Program-made: the position numbers and the translations under genes
Shown: piece after piece, positions 1-9,662 of the stretch
How positions within the stretch are numbered: the stretch's first letter is position 1
How the letters are laid out: every line of letters begins with the position of its first letter
The notes under the pieces: generated by a model
What the model saw: only the letters and a program-made list of their open reading frames with translations
Database searches by the model: none
Told to the model about the DNA's origin: nothing
NCBI GenBank assembly: GCA_015680685.1
Contig: MNCI01009457.1
Span: forward strand, 118,705 to 144,702
Direction of reading: 5' to 3'
Length of the DNA stretch: 25,998 nucleotides
From: Gnetum montanum
Taxonomy: Eukaryota; Streptophyta; Gnetopsida; Gnetales; Gnetaceae

Positions 1-368
1 ATCCTAGCAACAATTAGCATTTGGTAACCACAGTTGCATTGGTTCAAGGTGTGTATGGTAAGTGGGAATAGATGCTGACACTAGGTAAATTAAGACTAGT
101 TAGTTAAGTTAGAGTTAGTTAGTTAGTCTCTTCAACCCTTCACCTCAATAACATAGAAGATATAAACCGAAAAGACCATAAAAATCATATACCTCGGACT
201 TACTTAACCATACCGTGACAAGTACAAGTAAGTCTGGGAAGACAACGAATAATTAACCTTAAGTTTTCCATCAGGCATGTAGGCACTTAGTCTATGGAGT
301 TTGAACAAATTGCACGTGTTACGCTCATATTCATATGGTTGAGTGTAGGGGTACCTCGCCACTCATCA
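1..368 (+). mobile_element. Athila-like LTR, 3' part (left LTR of plus-strand copy)
   Basis: This segment aligns by eye along its whole length with the reverse complement of 19510-19876, the LTR of the minus-strand copy, with the same order of landmarks: a TTAGTTAG-type repeat, a block around 185-240 and the terminal CTCATCA. About 490 bp of this LTR would lie before the window. It ends at 368, but no tRNA-Asp primer-binding site follows. The sequence passes straight into gag-like DNA, so the primer site and the first part of gag are deleted. It resembles the minus-strand LTR much more than the right LTR at 8023-8861. Confidence 0.8.
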
Positions 369-1500
369 ACCGTGATGGAGGTGATCGAAATGAATGATGG
401 AACCATCAAGATAGGCAAGATCAAGGACATAGATGTTCAAGAGAAGCACATAACTATTAAAGAAGGGGTAGTAGAGGGCATTGTAGGCACCATGATCATG
501 ACCTCAATGAGCCTCTATTTGCTACTTGAAGTATGCTTAACATTGTAGAGGTAGTCAGAATTCCAACAAAGCTTGTGAAAGACAGTCAAATCAAATGATT
601 AGACATGAACAATATTCCTCAATTTGAAGGAGAATATAAATTTGATTCATAGAATCATCTTCAATATTTTCAAGATGCATGTGTCTTGCAAAACATAGAG
701 AATGAATGGTAGAAATTAAAGTTGTTTTCTAGGACACTCATCAAAGAAGTAGAGAACTGGTACTGGTCCTTAGAACTAGAATCTATCAGATGATAGAGTA
801 CCATGCTTGAAATATTCAATGATAAGTATCAAATGGACTCCTGGGTGTTCAACTTAAGGAAGCCAATTCAAGGGTGGAAACAAAGAGCACATGAACCCTG
901 GATGATGCCATTGGCCAATACTATGCCTTAATGTACAAATGCCCTAGCCATGATTATTCTTAATTAGCTCAACTCTACCACAATGTAGATGGGCTTCATA
1001 ATGAAACAAGGAAAACCCTTGGTGTCTATGCCCAAGGGTGATTGTTAGAACTAATTTCTTTTCAGGTACAAAGGTTAATAGAGTAAGTCACCAAAGAGGA
1101 GGGTGAACTAAGAAAAAGAGAAAGTGTAGAGGAGTACAACCACAATCCTTTCATTCACAAGCAAGAGGTTTGGTTCTATGACAGTGAGGATGAATCTATA
1201 TTTAATGAGGAGATGCATAACAAAGGCTTGCCACTTCAACAATTCTAATCTAAACTTACAACCAAGGTTGATCAGTTAACAGACTCCATGTATAGCAAAT
1301 TTCAAGCTATCCTCAAAATTGTTGAAGAGTCCCAAGAAAAAGGTATTGATCATGAGTGTAGGAGGTGCAAAGATGCTAAATGTGCATATTACAAAGGTAA
1401 TGGAAAAATTGTTACAATAGAAGAGGTTGTTGATAGTGAATCAGATGATGATCATGGATGTGATGTTTGCCAATATGAACATCCTAAGGGGTGTTGCCTT
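369..1500 (+). pseudogene. gag remnant, Athila-like Ty3/gypsy (5' part deleted)
   Basis: Gag is the structural protein that packages element RNA into cytoplasmic particles. The part from about 600 to 1090 matches the gag of the minus-strand copy residue by residue (for example KLKLF, RTLIKE, IQGWKQ, HEP), in the style of plant Retrotrans_gag proteins. Stops interrupt it at 710-712 and 1084-1086 among others, and at least one indel shifts the frame between those two. From 369 to about 600 it aligns with the charged hinge of the other gag. An open piece at 1288-1509 carries cysteine pairs (CRRC, CDVC) and an acidic run, matching the gag C-terminal hinge but without a clear CCHC zinc knuckle. 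The N-terminal quarter of gag is missing. Confidence 0.8.
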
Positions 1501-1509
1501 GTTGGGTAA

Positions 1510-2220
1510 CATATTATGGAGTTTGGGATGTATGCCTTACATCTATGACTTACAAAAAGGAAAACATCTAAGATTACACCTTATCCTTAAGGTAATCTTA
1601 GGCAGTTCTACCAACAACAATCATATTATCCAACCGGAGCTCCATCGCAACCATATGAACAATACCAATACTGGCAGCAATCATAATCATGGATGCTTAC
1701 ATCACCAAGGCAATAATACCCTGACTAGCAACCTGATCCATATGGTTACCATGTTCAGTAAGCCATGTCTCCACATGACTCTTCCAGCCACGTTTCTCAG
1801 TTATAGCCTTACTACTATCCTTTTAACTATTATCAAACTCCATCTCCGCATGAAAGAAGGGATGCTACCCCCTATCCTTATCCTCCTCCTATCCTTGCAC
1901 ATACTCCTCCTCTAGTTGCACAGCTACCACCTGCTCCTCCTATGTAGGGTGAACTGTTTGCTCAACCGCAATAATGTAATGCTACAAGAGTTGTTAATTT
2001 GTAACCCAATCATCAATCGGAGGGGTCAAATGCTCAATTAAAGAAAAGACCTTTCTTTCAACCCTGTAGTCCACCTAAGCCTTCACCTACACCTATGGTT
2101 AATAACCCTACTCTTGCCTCTTCTTTCATATCAAATTTCTTTAGGCCTCTTTCAAACCAAACTTTGCCAAGGATTCATATCGTAATGCCTACTCACACCA
2201 TGTCTAAGTGGATTTGTGCA
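1510..2220 (+). pseudogene. Gln/Pro/Tyr-rich gag-to-protease linker remnant
   Basis: In one reading the translation is rich in Gln, Tyr and Pro (short runs such as YQQQ, YPYPPP and PPAPP) and is cut by many stops. The same low-complexity linker lies between gag and protease in the minus-strand copy at about 23250-24000, including a matching GEL-x-x-QPQ segment followed by NATR. It is a disordered linker in a decayed polyprotein. No enzyme domain is visible. Confidence 0.65.
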
Positions 2221-2720
2221 AGAAACCTTCCCAGGAAATTAGCTGATCCTAGAAGTCCTCTAATTTATTTATAGATTGTTGGGAAAAAAATGCATGGCTC
2301 CTCTAAATTTAGGTTCTGGTGTTATTTTGATTTCTCATGAGATATACACTACCTAGAACCTACCTCGTCTTAAGAAGAGAAACATTAGATTAGAATTGGC
2401 AAAGTAGTCCATCACTATTTCATTAGGATTGGTAGAAGACATTGTGATCGTTATCTATGGGTGGTTTTATCTTGTTAACTTCATAGTAATCAAAGTGGAG
2501 AACTATAAAGGAGACTTCCCAATCATCATGGGAAGAGCATGGCTGAGCATAGTAGATGAAAGAATATGCATCAAAGATCTTTCCATGGAAATCTCTAAAG
2601 AAAATGCATTTGAAAAGATTGAGAGGAAGAGAATTCCATGCATCACGTATAGTGATAGTGGGTCTAACCATGTGTAGAAACTTTGGGCCATCAAGCAAGC
2701 ATCCATCTCTACATGCAAAT
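2221..2720 (+). pseudogene. retrotransposon aspartic protease remnant, catalytic Asp lost
   Basis: This is the protease that would cut the Gag-Pol polyprotein. The active-site region reads LNLGSGVILIS, where the Athila-type consensus has D-L-G-A/S. The catalytic Asp codon at 2306-2308 is AAT (Asn). The C-terminal flap region with GDFPIIMGRAWLS is recognisable at about 2510-2560, where family members have an ILGRPFL-type motif. Stops fall at 2354-2356 and near 2407. The minus-strand copy aligns throughout and keeps the Asp (23137-23139). The protein cannot be active. Confidence 0.8.
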
Positions 2721-2821
2721 AGTGTGCGCTAGAAGCAAAAATTCAAAGGTGTCTATACGTAGTAGCCAAAAAATAGGAGGGCACATAGTGGTTGATCGTT
2801 GATTCAAAAAGTAGCACACTG

Positions 2822-2965
2822 TGCATAGAACCAACTAAGAGCCTAACATGTGAATATGTCATGAGCATGGATGAACTTGAGTAAGTTCATCANATGCATA
2901 GTACTAACTAAGAGCCTAACATGTGAATATGTCATGAGCATGGATGAACTTGAGTAAGTTCATCA
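2822..2965 (+). repeat. 73-bp tandem duplication around an ambiguous base (N at 2893)
   Basis: The 71 bases 2822-2892 recur at 2895-2965 with only two mismatches. The single ambiguous base of the window lies at the junction. The near-identity contrasts with the heavy decay of the surrounding element, so this is either a very recent duplication or an assembly or consensus artefact. It lies in the degenerate spacer between protease and reverse transcriptase. Confidence 0.9.
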
Positions 2966-2969
2966 CCAA

Positions 2970-3860
2970 CTATTTGATGATATAAATAATGATATCTATT
3001 GGGGAGAGTTGGAAATTCTTGAAAACTTCAAGTAACCGCCCCTTGAACTAAAAATGCTACTATTTGGAATGGAATATGTATTTTTGAAAAAATAAGAAGC
3101 CAGTTATAATCAATGCAAGACTTGCTCCAAAATAGAAAGAGATGCTATTGAAGGTAGTTGAAAGATGGTTAGCAGCTTTTTCTTTGTCATATCTTGAACT
3201 CATAGGGATTAATCCTAGGATATGCTAGCATCACATTTACACCAACCCAGCCATGAAGCCAAAACAACAAGGAGGAAGTCGAACAACTCCTCAAGGTAGG
3301 GTTCATCTATCCCATTGCAGATAGTGAGTGGGTTAGTCCACTCATAATTATACCAAAGAAAGTGGTAAGTGGAAGGTCTGCATTGATTTTAGGCTACTAA
3401 ATATGGTAGCATTCAAGGATCAGTTTCCATTGTCATTTGTTGACTAGGTACTAGACACAATATTAGGGAATTGCTACTATAGCTTCCTAGATGGTTATAG
3501 TGGCTATAACCAAATTCAAATTACACTGGAGGACCAAGAAAAGACAATGTTCACAAGTCCTTAGGGAACTTTTTCATGTCATAAGATGTTGTTTGGTCTA
3601 TAAAATACTCCTGCCACATTTCAACACCTGGTCCTAAGAATCTTTCAATAGCAAATCGGTAGTGATGTAGAAGTATTCATGGATGAATTCTCCACCTATG
3701 GAGCTATATTTGAGCAAGCCCTGGATTGCCTTAAGTAAGTGTTGAAATGGTGTGTTGAAACTAACTTGTGGCTCAATTGGTAGAAGAGTCATCTCATGGT
3801 CTAGGAGGGCATTATATTGGGGCATAAAATATCACAAGCAGGAATTGAGGTAGACCTTGA
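2970..3860 (+). pseudogene. Ty3/gypsy (Athila/Tat-type) reverse transcriptase remnant
   Basis: This is the RNA-dependent DNA polymerase of the element. In order one sees a pre-RT segment with LEL-x-PF-x-MEYVFL (about 3030-3100), a finger segment with PIADSEWVSPLIIIPKK (about 3300-3360), CIDFRLLN (about 3380), FLDGYSGYNQIQI (about 3485-3525), EDQEKTMFTSP (about 3530-3565), FGL-x-NTPATFQ (about 3590-3620) and VEVFMDEFS (about 3668-3692). The order and wording match the plant Athila/Tat RT family. The second Asp of the catalytic FMDD box is Glu (codon 3685-3687). Frameshifts and several TAG, TAA or TGA stops interrupt it, so it is inactive. The thumb region around 3730-3850 reads poorly. Confidence 0.88.
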
Positions 3861-4470
3861 AAAAATAAGGATCATTTAAGGAATAACTTACCATCCAGAA
3901 ATAGTTAAAGATGTTTAGTCATTCCTTGGACACACTGGCTACTATTGGTGATTCATAGAGAATTTCTCTAAAATCACAAAATCTTTGGTTGAACTACCAA
4001 AGAAAGATGCTTCTTTTGTTTGGACCTTGAAATGTGAAAACGCATTCTAGCAACTAAAAGAAATTCTTGTGGGAACTCTGATTTTACAAGAACCTGGCTA
4101 GTCCAGACTATTTCATATCATGACAAATGCATCAAATTATGCTTTGGGAGCTGTGCTGATGTAGTTAGATAACAAGAAACATCCATACTACATCCACTAT
4201 ACTAGCTGAAGCATTGTGGGTGCATAGTTGAACTACACCACTATAGAAAAAGAATTTATGGTAGTGGTATTTGTTCTAGAGAAGTTAAGGCATTATGTGC
4301 TTGGATACAAGGTGTTTGTGTACATAGATCATAGTGCCATCCACTTCCTAATGAACAAGCTATCGGTGAGCCCCCATGTCATACGGTGGCTAGTGATCTT
4401 ATAGGAATTCGATCTTACAATGGTAGATTGAAAGGGCATTGAGAATGTAGTTGCTAATCACTTGTCTCGG
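3861..4470 (+). pseudogene. RT connection and RNase H remnant
   Basis: This domain would degrade RNA in the RNA:DNA hybrid. A long single reading frame, broken only by stops, contains SFLGHTGYYW (about 3920-3950), then HIMTNASNYALGAVLM (about 4113-4162), LNYTTIEKEFMVVVF (about 4228-4275), LRHYVLGYKVFVYIDHSAI (about 4285-4340) and ENVVANHLSRL (about 4440-4473). The first catalytic Asp of RNase H, expected in the TDAS-type motif, is Asn (codon 4126-4128). The second acidic position (E in EKEF) and third (D in YIDH) are kept. Stops at positions usually held by Gln, Trp or Arg fit single C-to-T or G-to-A changes. Confidence 0.87.
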
Positions 4471-5800
4471 TTGCAATGGGATGACAAAGAGGAAGAAACC
4501 CCATTATCTGATAGATTTCTTAATGAACTTCTCTATGCTAGAGAAATAATTCAACAAATACCCAAGAAGCCAAAATGGTATGATAACATTCTCAACTATA
4601 AAATTCTCAACTATCTTCTGACTCAAGAGATGCCACAAGGGTTGGACTATTGGAGGAAACAATAGTTTCTTTACTAGGTAAAGTACTTCATGGAGATCAA
4701 CAGACACCTCTACAAGATGTGTGTCAATGGACTAGTTCGTTGGTGTGTCCCTGATGCCGATCAACTATGTGTTCTTCAAGACACTCATGAAGGTCCTTGT
4801 GGAGGACACTATGTTGGGAGATGCATGACCATTAAAATCCTGAAGGCAAGCTACTATTGGCCAACACTCTTCAGGGATGCTCACCATTTCATCCGTCCTT
4901 GTCAACGATGCCAATGAGATGGTGGAATGACTTCTTGAATGGAGGGACCTCAATAATGGATTCAACCTTTAGAACGATTTAGCATTTGGGGCATTGATTT
5001 CATGGGTCCCATCATGCCCATGTCAAATGGAAATACGTACATCATAGTCATTGTTGACTATTATATGAAATGCGAAGAAGTAGCAGCCTTCATCTATTGT
5101 ACATCTTCTATTGCTATTTGGCTTGTACAAAATTTTTTTTAAATAGGTTTGGTGTGTCACATATAGTAATTTCTGACAATGGAATGCTTAGGGATTGAAC
5201 ACAAACTCACAACACCTTACCATCTCCAAGCTAATGGTCAAGCTAAGGTTACTCATAGGGAAACCATAAGGATAATAACAAGAACTATTAGCAAGTATAG
5301 GAAGGACTAGAGCACAAAACTAAATGATGCCCTTTGGACCTACTACTTAACTTGGAAACTTCCTATAGGATACTCTTCCTATGAGCTTGTGTATGAAAAA
5401 CTACCAATACTTCCTATTCAATTTGAACTCTGTACACTTTTAATGGCATGTGATCTTAACCTTGACTTAAGTCTAGCCCAAAAGGAAAGACTAATGAATC
5501 TCAACCTACTAGATGAAAACTAATTAGTAGTTGTATCATCTAATGAATTTCACAAGGCTTATAACAAAAAAAATCATGACTTAAAAATTAGAAAATTTAA
5601 ATTTCAACTAGGAGACAAGGTTCTCTACTAGAACCCCACACATGTACCTCAACGAACTAAGTTCCAAACATTGTGGAAGGGACCTTATATCATTTATGAA
5701 ACTTTTCCTTTAGAGGCCATGATAATCCATAAACCTAAGACCCCAAACCAGAAATAGCTGCTCAACATTCAACAAATTAAACCTTTCCATAAGCATATGC
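4471..5800 (+). pseudogene. Ty3/gypsy integrase remnant (zinc, core and C-terminal regions)
   Basis: The integrase would insert element cDNA into chromosomes. After a linker (about 4471-4740) the HHCC zinc-binding region is readable at about 4783-4915, with HEGPCGGHY and CQRC. Then come the core WGIDFMGP with its first catalytic Asp (about 4985-5010), a damaged second block (about 5145-5185, frameshift and stops) and TPYHLQANGQAKV (about 5212-5250). Lys stands at codon 5245-5247 where the family has the catalytic Glu. A C-terminal segment with GDKVLY, then WKGPYIIYETFP, follows at about 5610-5710. The DDE triad is broken and the region is non-functional. No chromodomain is visible, as expected for Athila/Tat. 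Confidence 0.87.
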
Positions 5801-8010
5801 TAGCTAACACAATAAGCACCTCATTCAATGGACAACCATGCTCCATATTTTGGATCTCCTCCTTTCAACTTATTTGTGGGGGAGATGGCCAACCATGCTA
5901 ATCATTCAAGTGGATCCTCAAATTTTCAACTTTTTTGTTTTGCACATTTTTCATTTTACAACTTTTTGTTTTACATTTTTTTGTTTTTATGTTATTAATA
6001 TTTTCTAGTTTTTTGTCTACACCATCGTTAGTACATTTGATATTTCTTGAATAATTTATACTTTCTTCTATATTTTATTTTATTTGGTGTGATTTTCTAA
6101 CTTTTTGTTAATAAGTGATAGGTACATTGGTAATGCTTTACTTGATGGTGGTATGTATTATTTTTGTTATTTGATTGTTGGTGTTTGGTTTTTGGCTTTG
6201 AATTTTGTTACAGATAATTAGGACATGGTTTCTTTTCAATGTAATAGGCAATGAGTCCACAACATCCACCCATCCACACACTCTATGATTTTCCTTGTTT
6301 TGAAAATGTGTAGTCCCTTTTTCATTAATCAAACTTTAATAAATTTGTGACTTTGGTAGTTTCTAGAATTGTGAATGATTCAAATGTTTGAATAGAGTGT
6401 GGCTGCAAGGAGACTCAGTATTCTTTGTACTTTTTTGTTTTCTTGGATGAATGTATATTTCCATGAATTTCTTACCATTATATGCCAATCAATAAAGGAA
6501 GTTGAATAAGTCCTTGCATGGTGTGGTTCTCATAAAAAAAATGATGAGGATTTAAAGCACATCCATTGGAAAAAATAAATGCATACATCCTCGCATGGTG
6601 TGGTTCTCATAAAAAAATCATGAAGATTCAAAGCACACCCCTTGGATAAAATAAATGCATGTGTCTTTGCATGGTGTGGTTCTCATCAAGAAAAAAAATG
6701 ATGAGGATTCAAAGCACACTCCTTGGACAAACAAATGCATGTGTCTTTGCATGGTCTAGTTCCCATTTCAAAAAAAGAGAAAAAAAAGGGGAATTCAAAG
6801 CACATCCCTTAAATAGAATAAACAAGCTATGAGCACTAGTTATGGGACTCATCTCCTTTAGCTAAGGCCCTTTCTCACTTCCAACTTCTTCTCTAATTTG
6901 GAATGGTGGTTGTTTTGTGGGAGCACTCTTGTATCTCAGGGGATGGATTGGTCTTAGAATATCGATGTGAAGTCATTGAAAGTGGTTTTTTTTGGTCTGG
7001 ACTAAGGATGGATCCTATCAAGTCATTTAACCACAAAATCCACAAGGGACTTCATGTGACTATAATGAGAAACTCCATTTCACTCTCTCTCATCCATCTA
7101 TGCTTTCCATATTTCATCTCACTACCAGTTTCATGTTTTGGTTCAATGTCCTAGTTTGATGTGTTGGAATTCTTAGTTAGTTACTTCCTGATTTTTGTCC
7201 TTAACCTTCTATAACCATTAATCATCCACGAAGCCCACAGACTCTTTAGTTTGAAGTTATGCAAAGGCATAAAAGGCCTATGCCTTCTTTGGGAGGATCC
7301 ACTTGCATATCTTTTGTTTGGATTAGTTAAGTTCTTTACCCTTAGACATTTTTACAATTAAATTCTTTCTGTTTACCCCATTAATGACATCCAATGGTAC
7401 ACATCTTCACAATAGTTTTCAGCGAACTCTTCTTTTCATTATTTTGAATTCTTATACCCTCTTTAAATATTTCCTTGTATTAAACTCTTTCAAATTTAAT
7501 GGACCACTTATCTATTTTACCTATTTGTTTACCTTCTCACTAACACTATCAAAGAAACCAATCTACCACAATCACAACTTAGCCGAGTGTAACCACCGAC
7601 GAGACAAGGCATTTAATCACTATGTGTTAGACATTGCACACTAATTCATGATTTTGTTATGATTGCAGTGGGAAGCATGGACTGGAAGTGAGACTATCTT
7701 CACCAAGGATGATGTAGAAATACCACACAATGAGGACCATTTGTGATCGAAGGATCTCTTTTCTCTTTCTCATTCTCCTATTGCCAAGAGGTGTTGGATG
7801 TCAATATTCTCTAGGGTGTTCACTCCTCTTCTCATGAACACCCAGTGTTGTAAAAATTGTAATTCCATACACTTGGGCACTCAGAGTATATATGTTTGTT
7901 TCATCTAAGTCAGTTTGTTATGTTAGTCAATAATCCCATACCTACCCAATATGTTATATTGTAAAGAACATGTTTCTCCTTTTCTTCACTCAAGGATGAG
8001 TTTTCATTCT
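5801..8010 (+). mobile_element. long non-coding 3' region of the plus-strand Athila-like copy
   Basis: About 2.2 kb separate integrase from the polypurine tract. The stretch aligns in patches with 22560-20379 of the minus-strand copy: a TGGATCTC-type block and GGGGGAGATGGCC near 5840-5890, a T-rich block near 5930-6010, a GCATGGTGTGGTTCTCAT block, and a block near 7215-7330. Athila elements often carry an extra or env-like ORF here. I see only short open stretches (6903-7154, 7384-7644) that are not kept in the other copy, so I do not call a gene. Confidence 0.7.
6513..6830 (+). repeat. four tandem copies of a ~77-bp unit
   Basis: The core GCATGGTGTGGTTCTCAT, followed by an A-run, ATGATGAGGATT and CAAAGCACA, starts at 6516, 6593, 6669 and 6749. 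This gives periods of 77, 76 and 80 bp. The last copy is the most diverged (GCATGGTCTAGTTCCCAT). The minus-strand copy has one equivalent unit at about 21605-21690, so the array expanded in this copy or its close relatives. Confidence 0.9.
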
Positions 8011-8022
8011 GTCATGGAGGTA
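8011..8022 (+). other. polypurine tract of plus-strand copy (degenerate)
   Basis: The short stretch GTCATGGAGGTA directly precedes the TGATG start of the right LTR. The minus-strand copy has GTCATGGGGGTA in the same place. It would prime second-strand DNA synthesis. Confidence 0.55.
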
Positions 8023-8048
8023 TGATGAACCATTGTTTGTGTTAGCTG

Positions 8049-8103
8049 CAACATTAGGTACATGACATTGGGGCCTAAATTCGATGTCGGTTATCCAACA
8101 TCG
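8049..8103 (+). promoter_or_regulatory. array of four 8-bp dyad motifs in LTR U3
   Basis: The motifs are CAACATTA (8049), TGACATTG (8063), CGATGTCG (8082) and CAACATCG (8096), spaced 14, 19 and 14 bp. All fit a loose dyad around an ACAT/ATGT core. The last lies 18 bp before the TATA box. The minus-strand LTR has an equivalent array with the same leading spacing but an ATAT core. The position suggests transcription-factor binding sites, which is inference. Confidence 0.45.
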
Positions 8104-8121
8104 GGGTATATTCCCCAAGTC

Positions 8122-8129
8122 TATAAGTA
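8122..8129 (+). promoter_or_regulatory. LTR TATA box
   Basis: TATAAGTA lies 100 bp into the LTR, at the place equivalent to TATAAATA in the minus-strand LTR. It is the expected RNA polymerase II core promoter of the element. Confidence 0.5.
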
Positions 8130-8861
8130 TTGTGCCTGGGCTTCCATTTTGAGTAAGTTTTTGATCATTCTTAGTCAGAGTAGTGAAGCTTTTGTAGTTT
8201 CTTTTTCTCAGAGTTAGAATATTTTCTGAGTGCCTACAGAAGGAGTCCAAAGTGTGTAAAATTCTTTGTTCAAGCACTGATGTACCTGAGCGCAATAATG
8301 TGATAGGAATAAAATGAACTCTTTTGACAATCCTTACAGTACTGAGAATAGCTTAATATTTTCTTTAATGCATTCTACTTTCTTTCTTTTTCTTTACTTC
8401 AACGCATTTGATTAAGCAATTTAATTATAACAATTAATTAACATGAGCACGACCACTTTGAGCATTCATATAGTACTTGGTAACCTAGTAATGCTTAACG
8501 TTTGGTAGCCCAGTAATGCTATATGTGTTTAGGATGTGTCCAAGAAAGTGGGGTGGTTACTTGTGTTAGGCTAACTAGGCAATAGACATTAGTTTCAATC
8601 TACTCTACCCTTATTCTTGTTGTAGATGATTACATCCGTAAAATATAAAATGATGAAAATTCATATACCTCAATTACACTTAAACCATACTGTTGAGCCT
8701 CATAAGTGTAATTGGGAAAACAAAAAATGTTCTTAATGCCATTTCACTTCCTAAAGGAACTAGTGTATGATATAACTATAGGTCCATAGAATTCAATTAG
8801 ATGGCACATAATGCCTTAGTGATTCGTATGGTTGGGAGTAAGGGTACCTCGCCACCCATCA

Positions 8862-9656
8862 TGTACAATCTTCAAGCCCCCATCTAGAGTGTTGTGATGC
8901 TACACCAACCACTCAACCCCACAAGGTTCCATTAGGCTTCAAATGTGGTTTCCAAGCTTTCACAACCTTTACAATCTTGTGCTCTGCTCAGGAGTGTTCT
9001 TCTATAACATCAACCACTCAATCCCACATGATCTCAACAAGCTCAATCAAGATGCTTTCTTGCAAGAAGCACATCAACCTTGTAGGATCCAAGGGAGAAC
9101 AACAATTACAAGGGATGAATGCAACTAAGTTTGCTGATCCTTGTACTTTGAGGTACAACACACTTTACAATGAATAAAAGATAATACAATGAGAAGCAAC
9201 AATGATTAACAAATGATTGTACAAGAGCTTGCTCATTTCCCAATGCATATGATGTCTTCTTATAGCTACCATGTTTCCAAATCCATCTTGGAACTCATGC
9301 AATGGCTAGCTAATAGTAGCTGATGATCATGGAAGATGTCTTCTTTGTGCCTAAGACATCTTTTTGTATTTGCCCTCTATTCTAGGAAGATGCCTCTATC
9401 TAGGAAAGATGTCTTTCTAAAATCTTCATTGTAGGAAGATGTCTTTACCTAGGGAGAGATGCCTTTTTGAAATTGGCCTACATTCTATGAAGACATTTTT
9501 GTCTCATGAAAGATGTCTACTGTTTTGTAGAGATATCTTTGCCTATGCTACTTATTGGAAAGACATCTTTGGTATGGGAAAGATGCCTCTTCTGTAGGGG
9601 CTAAAAATAAAACTACTCATTTTGATGTTGGCAGCATCTAGATGTGACTCATCAAA
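8862..9656 (-). mobile_element. possible solo LTR or LTR-like block (family unknown)
   Basis: The block abuts the end of the Athila-like LTR at 8861 and is bounded by TG and CA (minus sense: TGATGAGTCAC to TTGTACA). Read on the minus strand it has LTR-like organisation: an 11-copy motif array upstream, a TATAAG box near 9260 and an AT-rich possible polyadenylation region near 9170-9200. No polypurine tract, primer site, partner LTR or coding region can be tied to it. The boundary at 9656 is uncertain because a 13-bp inverted repeat spans it. It could also be part of another repeat class. Confidence 0.35.
9334..9588. repeat. 11-copy array of AGAYRYCT-like dyad motif
   Basis: AGATGTCT or its near relatives and reverse complements start at 9334, 9354, 9388, 9407, 9437, 9457, 9491, 9511, 9531, 9561 and 9581. 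The spacings are 20, 34, 19, 30, 20, 34, 20, 20, 30 and 20 bp. Most form pairs about 20 bp apart within a unit of about 50 bp. The intervening sequence is less conserved than the 8-mers. This resembles an enhancer-type array in an LTR, but no known factor is assigned. Confidence 0.7.
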
Positions 9657-9662
9657 ATGAGT
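9615..9662. repeat. perfect 13-bp inverted repeat with inner palindrome
   Basis: ACTCATTTTGATG (9615-9627) is the exact reverse complement of CATCAAAATGAGT (9650-9662). The 22-nt loop contains the 10-bp palindrome CATCTAGATG. A cruciform or strong hairpin could form. It sits at the outer edge of the LTR-like block. Confidence 0.85.

Larger units (their letters stand above)
8023..8861 (+). mobile_element. right LTR of plus-strand Athila-like copy
   Basis: The LTR runs from TGATG to CATCA, 839 bp, against 857 bp for the minus-strand LTR. Shared landmarks with the minus-strand LTR are a dyad-motif array, a TATA box about 100 bp from the start and a conserved terminal block with ATTCGTATGGTTG, GGTACCTCGCCAC and CATCA. 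It is clearly diverged in the middle and differs strongly from the left LTR at 1-368, so the two flanking LTRs do not look like products of one insertion. Confidence 0.8.

Noticed and set aside
2423-2718. Two open stretches on the minus strand
   Set aside because: Both are antisense shadows of the plus-strand protease remnant.
7384-7644. 86-codon open stretch with hydrophobic residues, considered as an env-like remnant
   Set aside because: The equivalent region of the minus-strand copy shows no matching reading frame, so coding is unsupported.
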